A stretch of 64,000 nucleotides of DNA from NCBI GenBank assembly GCA_963693315.1, contig OY856188.1, positions 217,132,495 through 217,196,494 on the forward strand, read 5' to 3'. Positions 1-12,412 of the stretch are shown here, one piece after another. Origin of the DNA: Diogma glabrata. Lineage: Eukaryota; Arthropoda; Insecta; Diptera; Cylindrotomidae. A program made the translations under genes and the position numbers. Below the pieces are notes generated by a model. It had not been told where the DNA came from and did not search any database. It saw only the letters and a list, made by a program, of their open reading frames with translations. Numbering within the stretch: the first letter of the stretch is position 1; the number at the start of each line of letters is the position of its first letter.

Positions 1-73
1 AAATTTCAAAAATTTAAACAGAGCGATCCGACTATAAACATACGCTATTCATTCATTTGAATTTAAACAACAA

Positions 74-2740
74 ATATGAAGGGGTTGAAATCTCAAGGTT
101 CTGAGATATCAAGACTTCGGTTTCGCTTTAAGGATTTTTATATAGCTTCCGTCAAAACACTTTTATGAGGACATTGTTTTTAGTTTTGGGCAGCAATGTA
201 TATTAAACTGTTATGCCCGCCAAATTACGTGATATTTAACAGGTAGCATTATTAAGAAAACCTACAATCAACTCCAGAACAATCTTAAGTTCTGTATAGG
301 TGAGTTGACAGGAAAATAGTTCTTTGTAGTTCAAACAGCCACGGCTGCACTAACAGTAAAGACTAAATTCGTAATCAACCACCACCCTCTTCCATTTTTC
401 AATTACGACACGACTTCATTGCATTTTTCATTAACATTTTTACTAACAATCAATCGGTATGCCTTCTCTTCGGACTCCCTGTAAATCATCAAGGTTATAA
501 TAGTTTTTGATTATATATTTGTATTCTATTTACAACGCTTCGAACTTTGTTTATTTTCCTTGTTTATATAAAAGCGAAACAAAAGAACTAATAGCGCTTG
601 AATCTCTCTCTTCATTTTATTATAATAATAAACCAGAGAAATAAATAAATCATTGTGTTACATGAACATTTCCAGTTCTTTTTGCTTGTATTCTTAATTG
701 ATAAACGGGTGGTTCCTACTTTTGTTTATGTTTTATAGATTGATGGAAGGGCAAGAAGAATATTTTAATGTTTTGAAAAAAAATGAGACAATCTCTTGTT
801 AACTGGTTTCGTATTAAAATATAATTGTATTGTATGCAATCATATGCATGACGAATTAAGATATATGCAACCAACTCTTCCTACTCTGTTGTTTAAAGTA
901 ATTACAAATTATAAATAGAAAAGATTTTTTAAATTTAGTTGAGTTGAGATTCAGAACTTAAAAATAAAAGTTCATGATGCGGTTGGGTTTTTATTATAAT
1001 ATTGAAATTAAAACTAAAGTAAAAGAAAAAAGGTATATTTTAATCGTAACAAAAAAATTGTTTAACTTAAATTTTAAACCGTGTTTTCCAAAATTTTGAA
1101 TGTTTATGGTCTAAAATTATTGTTACGATATTTTATTGTGCTAAAATAAAAATAATATAACTGAAACAAAAAAAATAGATGTTTTAAACGATATGGTGGT
1201 GGTTCGAGAAAGGCAAGATGACAAACATTTAAAAAGGGCCCAACCTATGTGAATATGATTATTGGATCATTTGTTTGCATAAGATGTTCCGGAATTTTAT
1301 CGTTGTAGTGTTTTAAAGCAGAGGCGTGCACTGGATGGTCAACCGACGATGATTTGGGGGTGAGTTCTTGGGCTAGAGTCCGATCTTTTGTTGGGTTAGA
1401 GTCCGCGTTTTAGTCCGTACATTTGTTTATATTTAAAATTAGTAAAATTCCCTTGGATATATAGATACCGTAGGTATCTATTCTATTAGTGAAAAGTCCT
1501 ACGTTTCAAAACTTTTAAAACTCCTTGTTAAAATCCAAGTATTTCTATTTAAAAGTCTACAAAATTACAAAACTAACACGAAACTTCAATACCTTAGCGA
1601 AAATTTATAACAGTGCTGCGATTATGGAGTTTTCTAATTGTGAAAAAACTCACAAATTGTATATGATTACGCATAATTTTTTAGTATTGGTTTTTGCATA
1701 CAATTAAAAATTCGAAATTGTCAATTTTGAATATCGAATAATGAATGGTTCCTTTCGCATAAAATTTATTGACGAAATAATTTTTAAACAATTTTTATTG
1801 ACGAAATAATTTCGTAGTTTTAAACTCACAATTTGCCATAACCGCAGCACAGATCATATATTAACATAAATAGCAAACTACTCGAAAACCTCTCCATTTA
1901 GCGTTCAACAATTTCAACATTTCAAAAACAAACAACCCATTTTCTACCAATTTCATAATGAATTATATTTCATGTCATACAAATAATTAATAATTTTTTT
2001 TTTCAAAATGAGGGGTCTGATTGAATTGCTTAAAATGATTTAAAAAACTTATAACAAAATCTAAAATTCAAAATTTTTCCGAGATTCCAAAAATTATAAA
2101 AAAAATCAAAAATTCCAACTTTCTTCGAAATTCCAAAAATCATAATAAAATCAGAAACTGAAATTTTTTTCTCAAAATTCTAAACATATTACAAAATCAA
2201 AGATTGAAACTTTTTCCAAAATTCTTAAAATATTGCAAAAATTATAACAAAATCAAAAATAAAAACTTTTTTCAAAATTCCAAAAATTATAACAAAATCA
2301 AAAAGTTTATTTTTCAAAATTCTAAAAATATTCCAAAACCAAAAATTGAAACTTTTTTCAAAATTCCAAAAATATTGCAAAAATTATATAACTTAATTAA
2401 AAATTCCAACTTATTTTCCAACCGTTCCTGTTATTCAGAAGTCGTAAAATCTTGAATCACACAGTTGTCAAATGTTTCTAATCGAAAATGTTTCCCATTT
2501 GCTTTTTTTGACTCATTTAAAGATTTTTTGACACACTTCCGGTAAAGTTATCGAACCTATCGAACTTTCGGCTCTCACAATTAACGAAAGCAAGCAGTTT
2601 TTTTAATTTTTATTCGGTTATAACGCGACCGGTCGGCCTGCAGACAGACACACAGACATTTTGTTGCTTTCTTAGACACGTAATGACCTATAAAACGTCG
2701 AGAAATGCCAAAAAAGTAGGAATAAGATTTTTAGGTTTGC
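74..2740 (-). repeat. R1 interspersed repeat, copy a (interrupted)
   Basis: This reverse-oriented copy belongs to a repeat family seen five times in the window (also near 10.6, 24.5, 47.5 and 61 kb). It begins with the shared terminal block ATATGAAGGGGTTGAAATC and CTGAGATATCAAGACTTCGG. It continues through a degenerate array of roughly 50-bp units (AAAATTC, AAAAATATTGC, AAAATTATAACAAAATC) at 2040-2440 and ends in the complement of the TGTCTGTCTG and GGCATTTCTCGACGTTTT blocks at 2640-2740. No conserved reading frame is shared between copies, so the family looks non-coding and its class is unknown. The copy is split by an insertion at 209-1508. Confidence 0.75.
209..1508. mobile_element. 1.3 kb insertion in R1 copy a, possibly LTR-derived
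   Basis: Comparison with the other R1 copies shows continuity breaking after the block ending TATTAAAC at 208 and resuming near 1512 (CTCCTTGTT, then CAAGTATTT). The inserted part starts TG (TGTTATGCCCGCC) and ends CA. It is flanked by AAAC at 205-208 and AAAC at 1509-1512, which could be a 4-bp target duplication. A TATATAAAAG motif near 566 and AATAAATAAAT near 645 could be an LTR promoter and polyadenylation signal. An alternative LTR end is GTGTTACA at 662. No coding sequence was recognised. Confidence 0.35.
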
Positions 2741-2789
2741 CGGAAGATTGTAATACTGGAATAAACGGTAGACCTTTTTCTCGATTCTA

Positions 2790-3195
2790 CTACTTTATTC
2801 GTCAGCTTCGTTTGAACTCAGAATAATTTTAGAGCTTTTTAGTGAACTAGTAAAGATCACTGACTCCGTTCGTTCTATTCCTGATGTACGCACGTTCAAT
2901 GGACTTGTGTATAACAAAAGTTTCTCTAAATTGTGGATCCTCGAAGTGTAAATGACCAAGCTGATTGCCCAGGCTCCTGCCTCTGCACAGCGTGGAGTTG
3001 CAAAAACTATATCACCTACGTCGATTTTGCTTTTAGTCACGGATGGCCACGCAAATTAAATCCTATGTTACTCAATGTGACATCTGTAAAACTGTCAAAG
3101 CACCTAACACCCTGCTCCGTGCTCCCATGGTGACGTCACTTAAGTCTGAAAGAGTCAGTCAACGATTATACATTGATATGATCGGTCTTTACCCA
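2790..3195 (+). pseudogene. Ty3/gypsy-like integrase, N-terminal part (interrupted)
   Basis: The reading frame with codons starting at 3001 carries the end of an integrase zinc-binding domain (RMATQIKSYVTQCDICKTVK at about 3040-3100, with the C-x2-C pair at 3076-3087). It continues into the start of the catalytic core, with LYIDMIG holding the first catalytic aspartate at 3175-3177. Upstream residues resembling ASAQRGVAKT lie in another frame, and stops are present, so the gene is dead. It was part of an LTR retrotransposon polyprotein; integrase joins element DNA to the host chromosome. The frame runs into an inserted element at 3196 and resumes at 9123 with the next expected integrase residues. 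No protease, RT or RNase H was seen upstream. Confidence 0.75.
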
Positions 3196-3691
3196 CACTG
3201 AAAAAAAAGACTGCTCAATTCAATTAAAATAGGTATAAAATTATGCATAAAAGTTGCTTAAATGTGCGCCAAGAATAACTATTCTCAAATTATTCTTATT
3301 TGTAGAATACAGCTATGACAATTTGTTAATATTTTAAATTCTGATATTGAGAATTTATAGTATGATTTATACAAATACAGTTTCTTATTTAGAGTATTAT
3401 ACTCTTAATATGATAAATCTTTAATTTATGAAATTGTAAACCATTTTTAAAATTAAATTTCATTTGTGACTAAATTTTCTGTTATTGAGAATATTTTATT
3501 TCAAAATCGAGAATAATATGAGTTAAAAGTGTTAAATCTTTTCAAAATTAAACTCATTTTGAGTATATTTGGTTATTTTAAAGATTAAAATATACTTTAT
3601 ATAAGAATAAGTGTGCGTTCAAAGATTTTTTTATTGTTATTTCAGATCAACTGAAGCATAATTCTTCTATAGTTAAGAATTAAAAGGTCAA

Positions 3692-5519
<1,828 letters not shown>

Positions 5520-8025
5520 CTTTTCACAACAATAATGTCAACTAGAGTTTCTAACACAAGTTGTACAACAATTGATCATGTGATTACTGATATCATTAAA
5601 AATTTTGAAATTTCAATTACCGATTGTGATCTTTCGGATCACAGAATGTTACAGCTTCGTTTTTGCCTTGCTAATAAATCTAAACGTACCCCAACAATTT
5701 ACTCAAAAAGTTTTATTGATTATTTTTCCATTAACAATGCCTCTATGTACAAAGATCAGATAAATGAAGTACAAAATTTTTCGGAGTTCATTGATGTTAC
5801 CCAAAACTGCATTCAAAACAATACAGTCTTAATTCCAAATTCCAAATCACGTCAAAAATTTGTAAATCCCTGGTTTAGTGATAAATTGCTGAGGATTAAA
5901 AAAATCAAGGACTATTTTTATAAATTGAGATTGAAATTTCCTGACAACCTATATGTTATTTCTCAATTTAGATTTTATAGAAATAATTTAAAAGTAGAGT
6001 GCTTGAATGCCAAAAAAAGTTATTATAATAGTCTCATTTCTAAAAATATTGCTAATCCTAGTTATTTGTGGAAAATTGTAAATGAACTAATTTATAACAA
6101 AAGTAATAAGCAATCAGTCATTACAAAAATTAAAAAAAAAGACATAGAACTAACGCACCTAATTAAAATTGCAAATGCTTTTAACGAACACTTTATTGAG
6201 GTAGGATCAAAACATAATCAACAATTTTCAGTTTGCAATTTTTCTAATTTGACACCTTGTAGTCCGAAAAAAGGTATCAACTTTTATCTTACGCCTACTA
6301 GTGCAGTTGAGTTGGAATTTATAATTAAGGGTCTAAATTTATCTGCTGCTAACGGTGCTGATTGTATATCTTCTAGATTTTTAAAACAACAAATTAATGA
6401 TATAATTAATCCACTAGAAAAGTTGATAAATTCTTGCTTAGAGAAATGTGAAGTTCCGGATAATTTAAAAATAGCCAAGGTTCTTCCATTATTTAAATCT
6501 GGAGAAAAAACAAATATGTCAAATTATAGACCAATTTCAATTTTGAACAGTGTTTCAAAAATATTTGAAAAAGTTTTGTTAGCTCGTCTTGAAACTTTTT
6601 TAACTGCCAATGAAATAATTCATCCTCAGCAATTTGGTTTTACAAGTCGGTCAAGCACTTTAACTGCTTGTGTTCATATGATAGATTTTGTACAAAAAAA
6701 TATTAGTAATGGTCTTTATGTTGCATTGCTTTTTGTTGATATATCTAAAGCTTTTGATTCCATTGATCATGAATTATTGCTTCAATGCTTATTTGATTTA
6801 GGAATAAAAGAGCCAGATATTAGCATTTTTCGATCATATTTAAGTAACCGTATGCAATTTGTGCAAATTGGAGATACAAAAAGTTACTTGAAGCTTATTA
6901 AATCTGGTGTCCCTCAAGGTTCTATTTTGGGACCAATTTTATTTAATATAATGATTAATGGCGTGTTTGATCTTTCTCTTAAAGGAAAAGTACAGTGCTA
7001 TGCAGATGATTCTGCGTTCATGTATGCCTGCAAAAATCATACTGACTTGATTCCAGCTATTCAGGAAGATCTTTTGAAATTAGATTCATGGTTCAATTCG
7101 ATTCGTTTAAACATAAATATAAATAAAACAAAATTCATGCTATTTAAATGTTCTGATTTAATTAATAATTTACCTATGCTTCATAATAATTTAATTGAAT
7201 CTGTTGAAATTTACAATTACCTTGACCTAACAATCGATTTTAAATTAAATTGGGAGAAACACATTCAAAACACCACAAAAAAAGTTTCACCTTTAATATT
7301 TGCTGTGAAAAGAACTCGTCATTTGGTTAGCCCAAATACGCTATGGTCCATTTATCATGCCCATTTTGTTTCGCATTTGATTTATCTAAATCCTTTATGG
7401 AATTCTGCTACACAATCAAGGATTCACTGTTAAGAAGTGCTTCAAAATAGAATAATAAAAACCATTAGGTTCCTGCCGAACTTACATCCGACAATAAAAT
7501 TGTATGACCATAAAATTATTCCTTTTAGAAAAATATGTAAATCAGAAACATTAATATTTATATTTAAACTTAAAAATAATCTTATTAAAAATAATATTAT
7601 ATTAAGAAGAGCTAATGAGATCCACCATTATCAAACACGTAGAAATGCAGATTTCTTTATTGATTTCAGAAAACTAAATGTAGGTAGAAGTTCAGTTTTG
7701 TTTTCTGGCTTGGCTGATTTTAATCCACTTCCTACTCCGTTAAAGTTGGAAACATCTTTAACAAAATTCAAAATTAATGTACGACTTCTTTAATTTTTTC
7801 TAAATGTTGAGATTATGCTTTTGTTTTCATAAATACTTTTCTTAACACTAACTATCTATTATATTTTAATCATATTTTGTTTAATTTAATTATACTATTT
7901 TTATTATTTTACTCTAATTTACTAATTGTACTTCTGTTTTGTTGATTTTAATTTGAATTAATTGTTACTATTTCAAGGCTTTGCCTTTTTGTAACACGAA
8001 ATGTTTAAATAAAGCAAAAAAAAAC
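5520..8025 (+). mobile_element. 5'-truncated non-LTR retrotransposon (jockey/CR1-like LINE)
   Basis: The element comprises a long reverse transcriptase frame and a short AT-rich 3' tail ending AAATAAAG followed by A-rich sequence (CAAAAAAAAACAAAAA) near 8010-8025. The 5' end is truncated: coding begins inside the C-terminal end of the AP-like endonuclease domain. It lies inside the CAC-type element and so inserted after it, or was carried by it. No clear target duplication was found. Confidence 0.8.
5535..7793 (+). pseudogene. LINE ORF2: endonuclease tail plus reverse transcriptase, one premature stop
   Basis: The protein copies LINE RNA into DNA at a nicked target site. The first 40 residues hold the end of an AP-like endonuclease (LSDHRMLQL near residue 35). 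The RT domain follows: SNYRPISILNSVSKIFEKVL near 330, motif A FVDISKAFDSIDH with its aspartate near residue 402, motif B SGVPQGSILGPILFNI near 455, and YADD at about 489-492. The thumb continues to 632. A single in-frame TAA at 7431-7433 interrupts the frame, which then runs open from 7434 to 7793 with typical C-terminal LINE residues, so only one nonsense change separates it from an intact C-terminus. The ATG at 5535 is probably just the first Met after truncation. The family resembles the jockey/CR1 superfamily; clade uncertain. Confidence 0.9.
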
Positions 8026-9110
8026 AAAAATGTATTAATTAATACACTCAAATCTTTTTCACAAAATTTTGCAAATATAAACAGAACACAATTTTTTTGC
8101 AAAGTCTGTAATTTTTATAATAAATCAAAGAAGCATTATTTCTTTCAACCAGTTTGTTTCACATAATTTTTTTTAAAGTTTACAGATTTTACAAAAAAAT
8201 AGTGAATTTAATTGTCTTTTTTGAGTGTATAATCACATAATAATAATGCTTGAAACGAATACTTTCCCTGTCAAGCAAGACACCTACCTAAGAAGAAAAT
8301 CTAACTCGGCTATTCTGAACCAAAATTTTGAATGAAATGGACAATTAAATTTTTCTTAATTTTTTTATAAAAACGCAACACGTTTATTTATTTTGAAAAA
8401 AATCACAGTGTTTAAAATGATACTTATACATAAAACAAAAAACTGCATATTTAGGCATGTGTGTGCACTGTTTTCACTTTTTAAAAAATTTAATTTCACA
8501 TAATTCCTTCCACTAAAATAACACTTTTCATCACGAATTAGAACAAAGTAAACCGTCTTCAACATGTAAATAATAAACTGATAGGAATATTGTTAAAACC
8601 ATGTGCTAAATTCAAAAAATTATGGGCCCCATAATCAAGTTAATCTCAAAATTAGCAAAGAAAACTTGTATTAATCATTTATGGTCTCGATTTTTAAATT
8701 AATTTTATATAAATTTAAGAATAAATGTCTCAAAATAAACGAAATTACAAATAATGATTCAAGAAATCAATTTTCTACATTTAATTCTAAATTTTTGACT
8801 CTAATTGAGATCAAATATATCTCAATTTCATCAATGTTTTGTATGTTAACTTAGAGAATAGAATTTTTTGAACAATAAGAATAATCCATAAACGTAGAAT
8901 CAATTAATTGAATTGTGCAACTAATAAATTAATGAGGTTGACACTATAAATCTCAATTCATAAAATTGTTGGATTGCTAAAATTGATCAATTTTATCTTT
9001 ATTGATACCACAAATTCTCATTTCATTTATTAGTTATTTAGTCTAAAATTTTCATCGATATTGACTATCTTTATTTGAGAACATGTTCTGCTTAATATTA
9101 GAATGCCATT
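8026..9110. other. Right flank of the CAC-type element, non-coding
   Basis: AT-rich sequence between the LINE tail and the right terminus of the insertion. It is rich in CTCAATT, GAGAAT and ATTCTA motifs in both orientations, echoing the left flank at 3220-3690 and probably forming subterminal repeats of the host element. Confidence 0.45.
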
Positions 9111-9120
9111 TCTCTCAGTG

Positions 9121-9470
9121 CACGATCTAAGTCCAGTTACATAGAAATTTGGATAGTCTTAGACCACCTCACTAAGTTCCCGTTTCTTTTTCCTTTACGG
9201 AAACTTTTCGCTAAGTGTATTTGTTGTCCCGAAACAATTGTCTCAGACAATGGGTCACAATTTAAATTCAAATTGTTTAAAGATTTCCTTTCAAGGTGTG
9301 GGGTTAAACATACCTTACAGTCTCATACTCCCCGCAAGCCAACGCATACGTTCGTAAATCATACGAACTGGCCCGACAAACATTCTGTACATGGGGCACG
9401 AGTCTATGCACATTTCGTACACATTTTTATTTTTCTACTTTTAAAGTTTTTTTTAAAAATATTCTAGTGT
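9121..9470 (+). pseudogene. Ty3/gypsy-like integrase, core domain (continuation)
   Basis: The frame interrupted at 3195 resumes here with RSKSSYIEIWIVLDHLTKF, then FPFLFPLRKLFAKC. In a shifted frame it continues with IVSDNGSQF, carrying the second catalytic aspartate at 9245-9247 and the DNG-Q-F signature. A further frameshift gives YSPQANA at about 9325-9345, the region preceding the catalytic glutamate, which is no longer recognisable. Coding similarity fades after about 9420. Together with 2790-3195 this is one dead integrase split by an insertion. Confidence 0.75.
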
Positions 9471-9980
9471 ATATTTTAAATTAAATTGAAGTTTAAAAGT
9501 ATTTGAGTGCTAACGTCATACCTATTTGTTTTAATTTAATATTTTTAAATCATGTAAACATGTATACAAAATATGCATAGAACTTTCAGGCATAAATACA
9601 TTAATATTTGATGTGATTCTGTGGCTAGGATTTTCTAATACGGCATGAATCTTTCCTAGACGAATATTTTTGGCAACGTCATTGCGATAAATGTAGATTG
9701 CATTCGCATTTTGAAGCTGTAAAATGAAAATGTATGTGTGTGATTGGATTCTAATGAGGCTTTCATTTTTTGGGCATTTTTTTACGATACAATTTAGATG
9801 AAAAAAATCAGATTTCAAAAAATTTAAATATTTTTCAGATAATATTAATTTTCATTATTTTCTGAATAATAAAAAAATAATTTTAAATATCAGTAAACCG
9901 ACAACAAAATAGGACAAACAAAAACTATTAAATAAATATAACAATTTTTTTGAATCACTAAAAATCAATTGTTTTGTCTG
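9471..9980. other. Nothing recognised
   Basis: AT-rich, stop-rich sequence between the integrase remnant and the tRNA-like segment. Confidence 0.4.
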
Positions 9981-10053
9981 ATCCAGCTCGCTCAGTCGGT
10001 AGAGCCTGAGAGTTTTTATCACAGGGTTTGGGTTCGAGTCCACCTCCCATTTC
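9981..10053 (+). pseudogene. tRNA-Lys(UUU)-like sequence, degenerate
   Basis: The segment has an A-box-like GCTCAGTCGGTAGAG and a B-box-like GGTTCGAGTCC at the right spacing. The anticodon arm TGAGA-GTTTTTA-TCACA has TTT in the anticodon position and one stem mismatch. The acceptor stem (ATCCAGC against CTCCCAT) does not pair, so it is not a functional tRNA. It may be a tRNA pseudogene or the head of a tRNA-Lys-derived SINE whose body would be the sequence to about 10140. No second copy is present to decide. Confidence 0.6.
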
Positions 10054-10611
10054 GTTATATTTTTATGATTCTCACGACGATTGTTGCCAGTTCTCCTGCT
10101 TTCGTCCTGTCCTGTAATGGGTGAGATATACAGTGTCAACCGTAATTTAATTCCCTGTCCAGTAATATGTTATAGCGTAGTTCCAAATGTATATCTCCAT
10201 TTTCAAAAACTTTTCAACCCACTTCGGCAAAATTAGATTTACATATCCTATTAAGTACATTTGATATTTCCAGATAGTATTCTATTCTTTTTCTCTTTTT
10301 TTTTTTTCTTCCATCTATTTTACCATGATTATGTGAAAATTAAAAAGAATTACAGAAATACTAACCAAGACAATATATGATGGGAAATCCAAATTTGTAA
10401 CGATTATTTTTGGATTAAAAAAGTTTTGTTCTTTTTTGACTAGGAGTATTGAGTTGGACAGTTGGATAGAGGGTTTTAGTTTGGACTAAGAGGTCGTAAT
10501 TGTGGTTTGAAGTTTAATTTCAATAATATGAAATGGTTTTGTTAACTTTATACAAAATAAAAAAAAAATTGAATTCAATGATTACCATTAACCGAAAACC
10601 AGTACTATAAT
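10054..10611. other. Possible SINE body, then unrecognised AT-rich DNA
   Basis: The first 90 bases have more balanced composition than their surroundings (CTCACGACGATTG, TTCTCCTGCTTTCG, GTAATGGGTGAG) and could be a SINE body. The remainder is AT-rich with a poly-T/pyrimidine tract near 10295-10315. Confidence 0.3.
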
Positions 10612-12237
10612 TAATTCGGTCTGAAAGACCTAAGTATTGCATTCATGAGCCAAAAGTGAAATTCTTACCCCCACTTTTTTGGCATTTCTCGACGTTTTAA
10701 GACCTACTGATTCTAAAAAAGCAAAAAAAATATGTATGTCTGTCTGCCGGTCGGCCGGCCGTCACAACCTACGAAATCTAGAAAAACGCTGGACGGAATT
10801 CAAAAAATTTTTTTCTGAAGATTGGTTTACTCAATGGGAAGAGCCGAAAGGACGATGTGTTCATTTACTGTACCGGAAGTGTGTCAAAAAAATCGTCAAG
10901 TGTGTCAAAACAAGGAAATTTGCATATTTTTTGCTTAAAAAACTTTCATTTTAAGTGATTACGAGTAGGAACATTGAATTTAGAGAAATCTTGATGGTCA
11001 GGATTGGTATGTGAGACCAAAATCTAGATTATTGCATTAGAAGTTTGTCAAAAAAATGTTGTCAAGTATGTCAAAAGAAAGATTTTTATTTATTTTTTTA
11101 CCCAATTTTTTGGAAAAAAATAAAATTAATTATTTGTTTGACATGAATTTTATTATTATTATTGAGAATTATGGCATTATAAGTTTGTCAAAAAAATATT
11201 GTCAAGTGTGTCCAAAAAAAGACCATTTATTTTTTGGAAAAAAATTTAGCTGTTTGTTTATGTAAATATAATTGAACATGGAAATTTTTGAATTTGTTAT
11301 AGTTTTTGAAATATTTTTGGAATTTTGAAAAAGTTTCAATTATTGATTTTGTAAGAATTTTTGGAATATTTTTAGAATTTTGAAAAATTTTTAATTTTTG
11401 ATTTTATTATAATTTTAATAATTTTGAAAAAAGTTTCAATTTTTGATATTGTTATAATTTTTGCAATATTTTTAGAGTTTTGGAAAAAAATTGAATTTTT
11501 GAATTTTTAAGAATTTTTGGAATATTATTAGAATTTGGAAAAAGTTTAAATATTTGATTTTATTCTAATTTATGGAATATTTTTAGAATTTTGAAAAAAA
11601 AATAGAATTTTTGAATTTTATATATATTTTTAGAATTTTGAAAAAAGTTTCAATTTTTGATTTTGTAAGAATTTTTGGAATATTTTTAGAATTTTGAAAG
11701 ATTTAAAATTTTTGATTTTATTATAATTTTTATAATTTTATAAAAAGTTTCAATTTTTGATATTGCTATAATTTTTGCAATACTTTTAGTTTTAATCTTT
11801 GATTTTGTAATAATTTTTGATATATTTTTAGAATTATGTTTGAAAAAAGTTTGATTTTATTTAATTTTTATAATATTTTTGGAATTTTGAAAGAAATATG
11901 AATTTGTGATTTCGAAATATTTTCTCGAAACGCTGAATGGAGAGGTTTTTGAGTAGTTTGCCGATTGTATAATCTTTTCACTAAATTATGTTAATATATG
12001 ATCTGTTATAATTTTCCGACAACGTAATGATGTTTCGTGTTAGTTTTGTAATACATATCTAAACAGAGATAAAAATACATGTACTTCAACAAATAGCTAT
12101 GTTTGATATACATCGCTGCCCAAAACTAAAAACCAAGTCCTCGTAAAAGTTTTTTGCCAAAAGCTATATCAAAATCCTTAACCCAGACCGAAGTCTTGAT
12201 ATCTCAGAGCTGTGAGATTTCAGCCCCTTCATATTTT
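10612..12237 (+). repeat. R1 interspersed repeat, copy b (apparently complete)
   Basis: The left end holds a hairpin, ACTTCGGTCT-type arm, GAA loop, AGACCTAAGT. Next come GGCATTTCTCGACGTTTTA, a TGTCTGTCTGCCGG block, and ACCGGAAGTGTGTC. Two copies of a roughly 138-bp unit follow (from 11033 and 11172, starting GCATTA.AAGTTTGTCAA). Then comes a 50-bp degenerate array (11280-11900) of GAATTTTGAAAAA and TTTCAATTTTTGATTTTG units. The right end reads CAGACCGAAGTCTTGATATC and GATTTCAGCCCCTTCATAT. The CTTCGGTCTG word recurs inverted at both ends. Frames in the left part are not conserved between copies. Confidence 0.8.
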
Positions 12238-12259
12238 TTACGTTGTTTTTTCGGAATTT

Positions 12260-12373
12260 AAAATGTATTTTTGTACGTACAAAAAAAAATGTATTTTTTT
12301 TTTTTTTTTTAAAATGTATTTTTGTACGTACTGTGATATGTCACATTATAATGTGACATATCACAGTGAATAT

Positions 12374-12408
<35 letters not shown>

Positions 12409-12412
12409 TAAG
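12260..12412. repeat. Short tandem repeat, 36-bp perfect palindrome and (TTTA)n
   Basis: AAAATGTATTTTTGTACGTAC occurs twice in a row with a poly-T spacer. It is followed by a 36-bp perfect palindrome at 12331-12366 (CTGTGATATGTCACATTA and its complement) and about 10 TTTA units. Confidence 0.85.

Noticed and set aside
10679..10954. 91-codon frame in R1 copy b with an SVCRSAGRH start
   Set aside because: The corresponding region of copy c gives a different frame and protein after the first residues, so the sequence is not conserved as protein.
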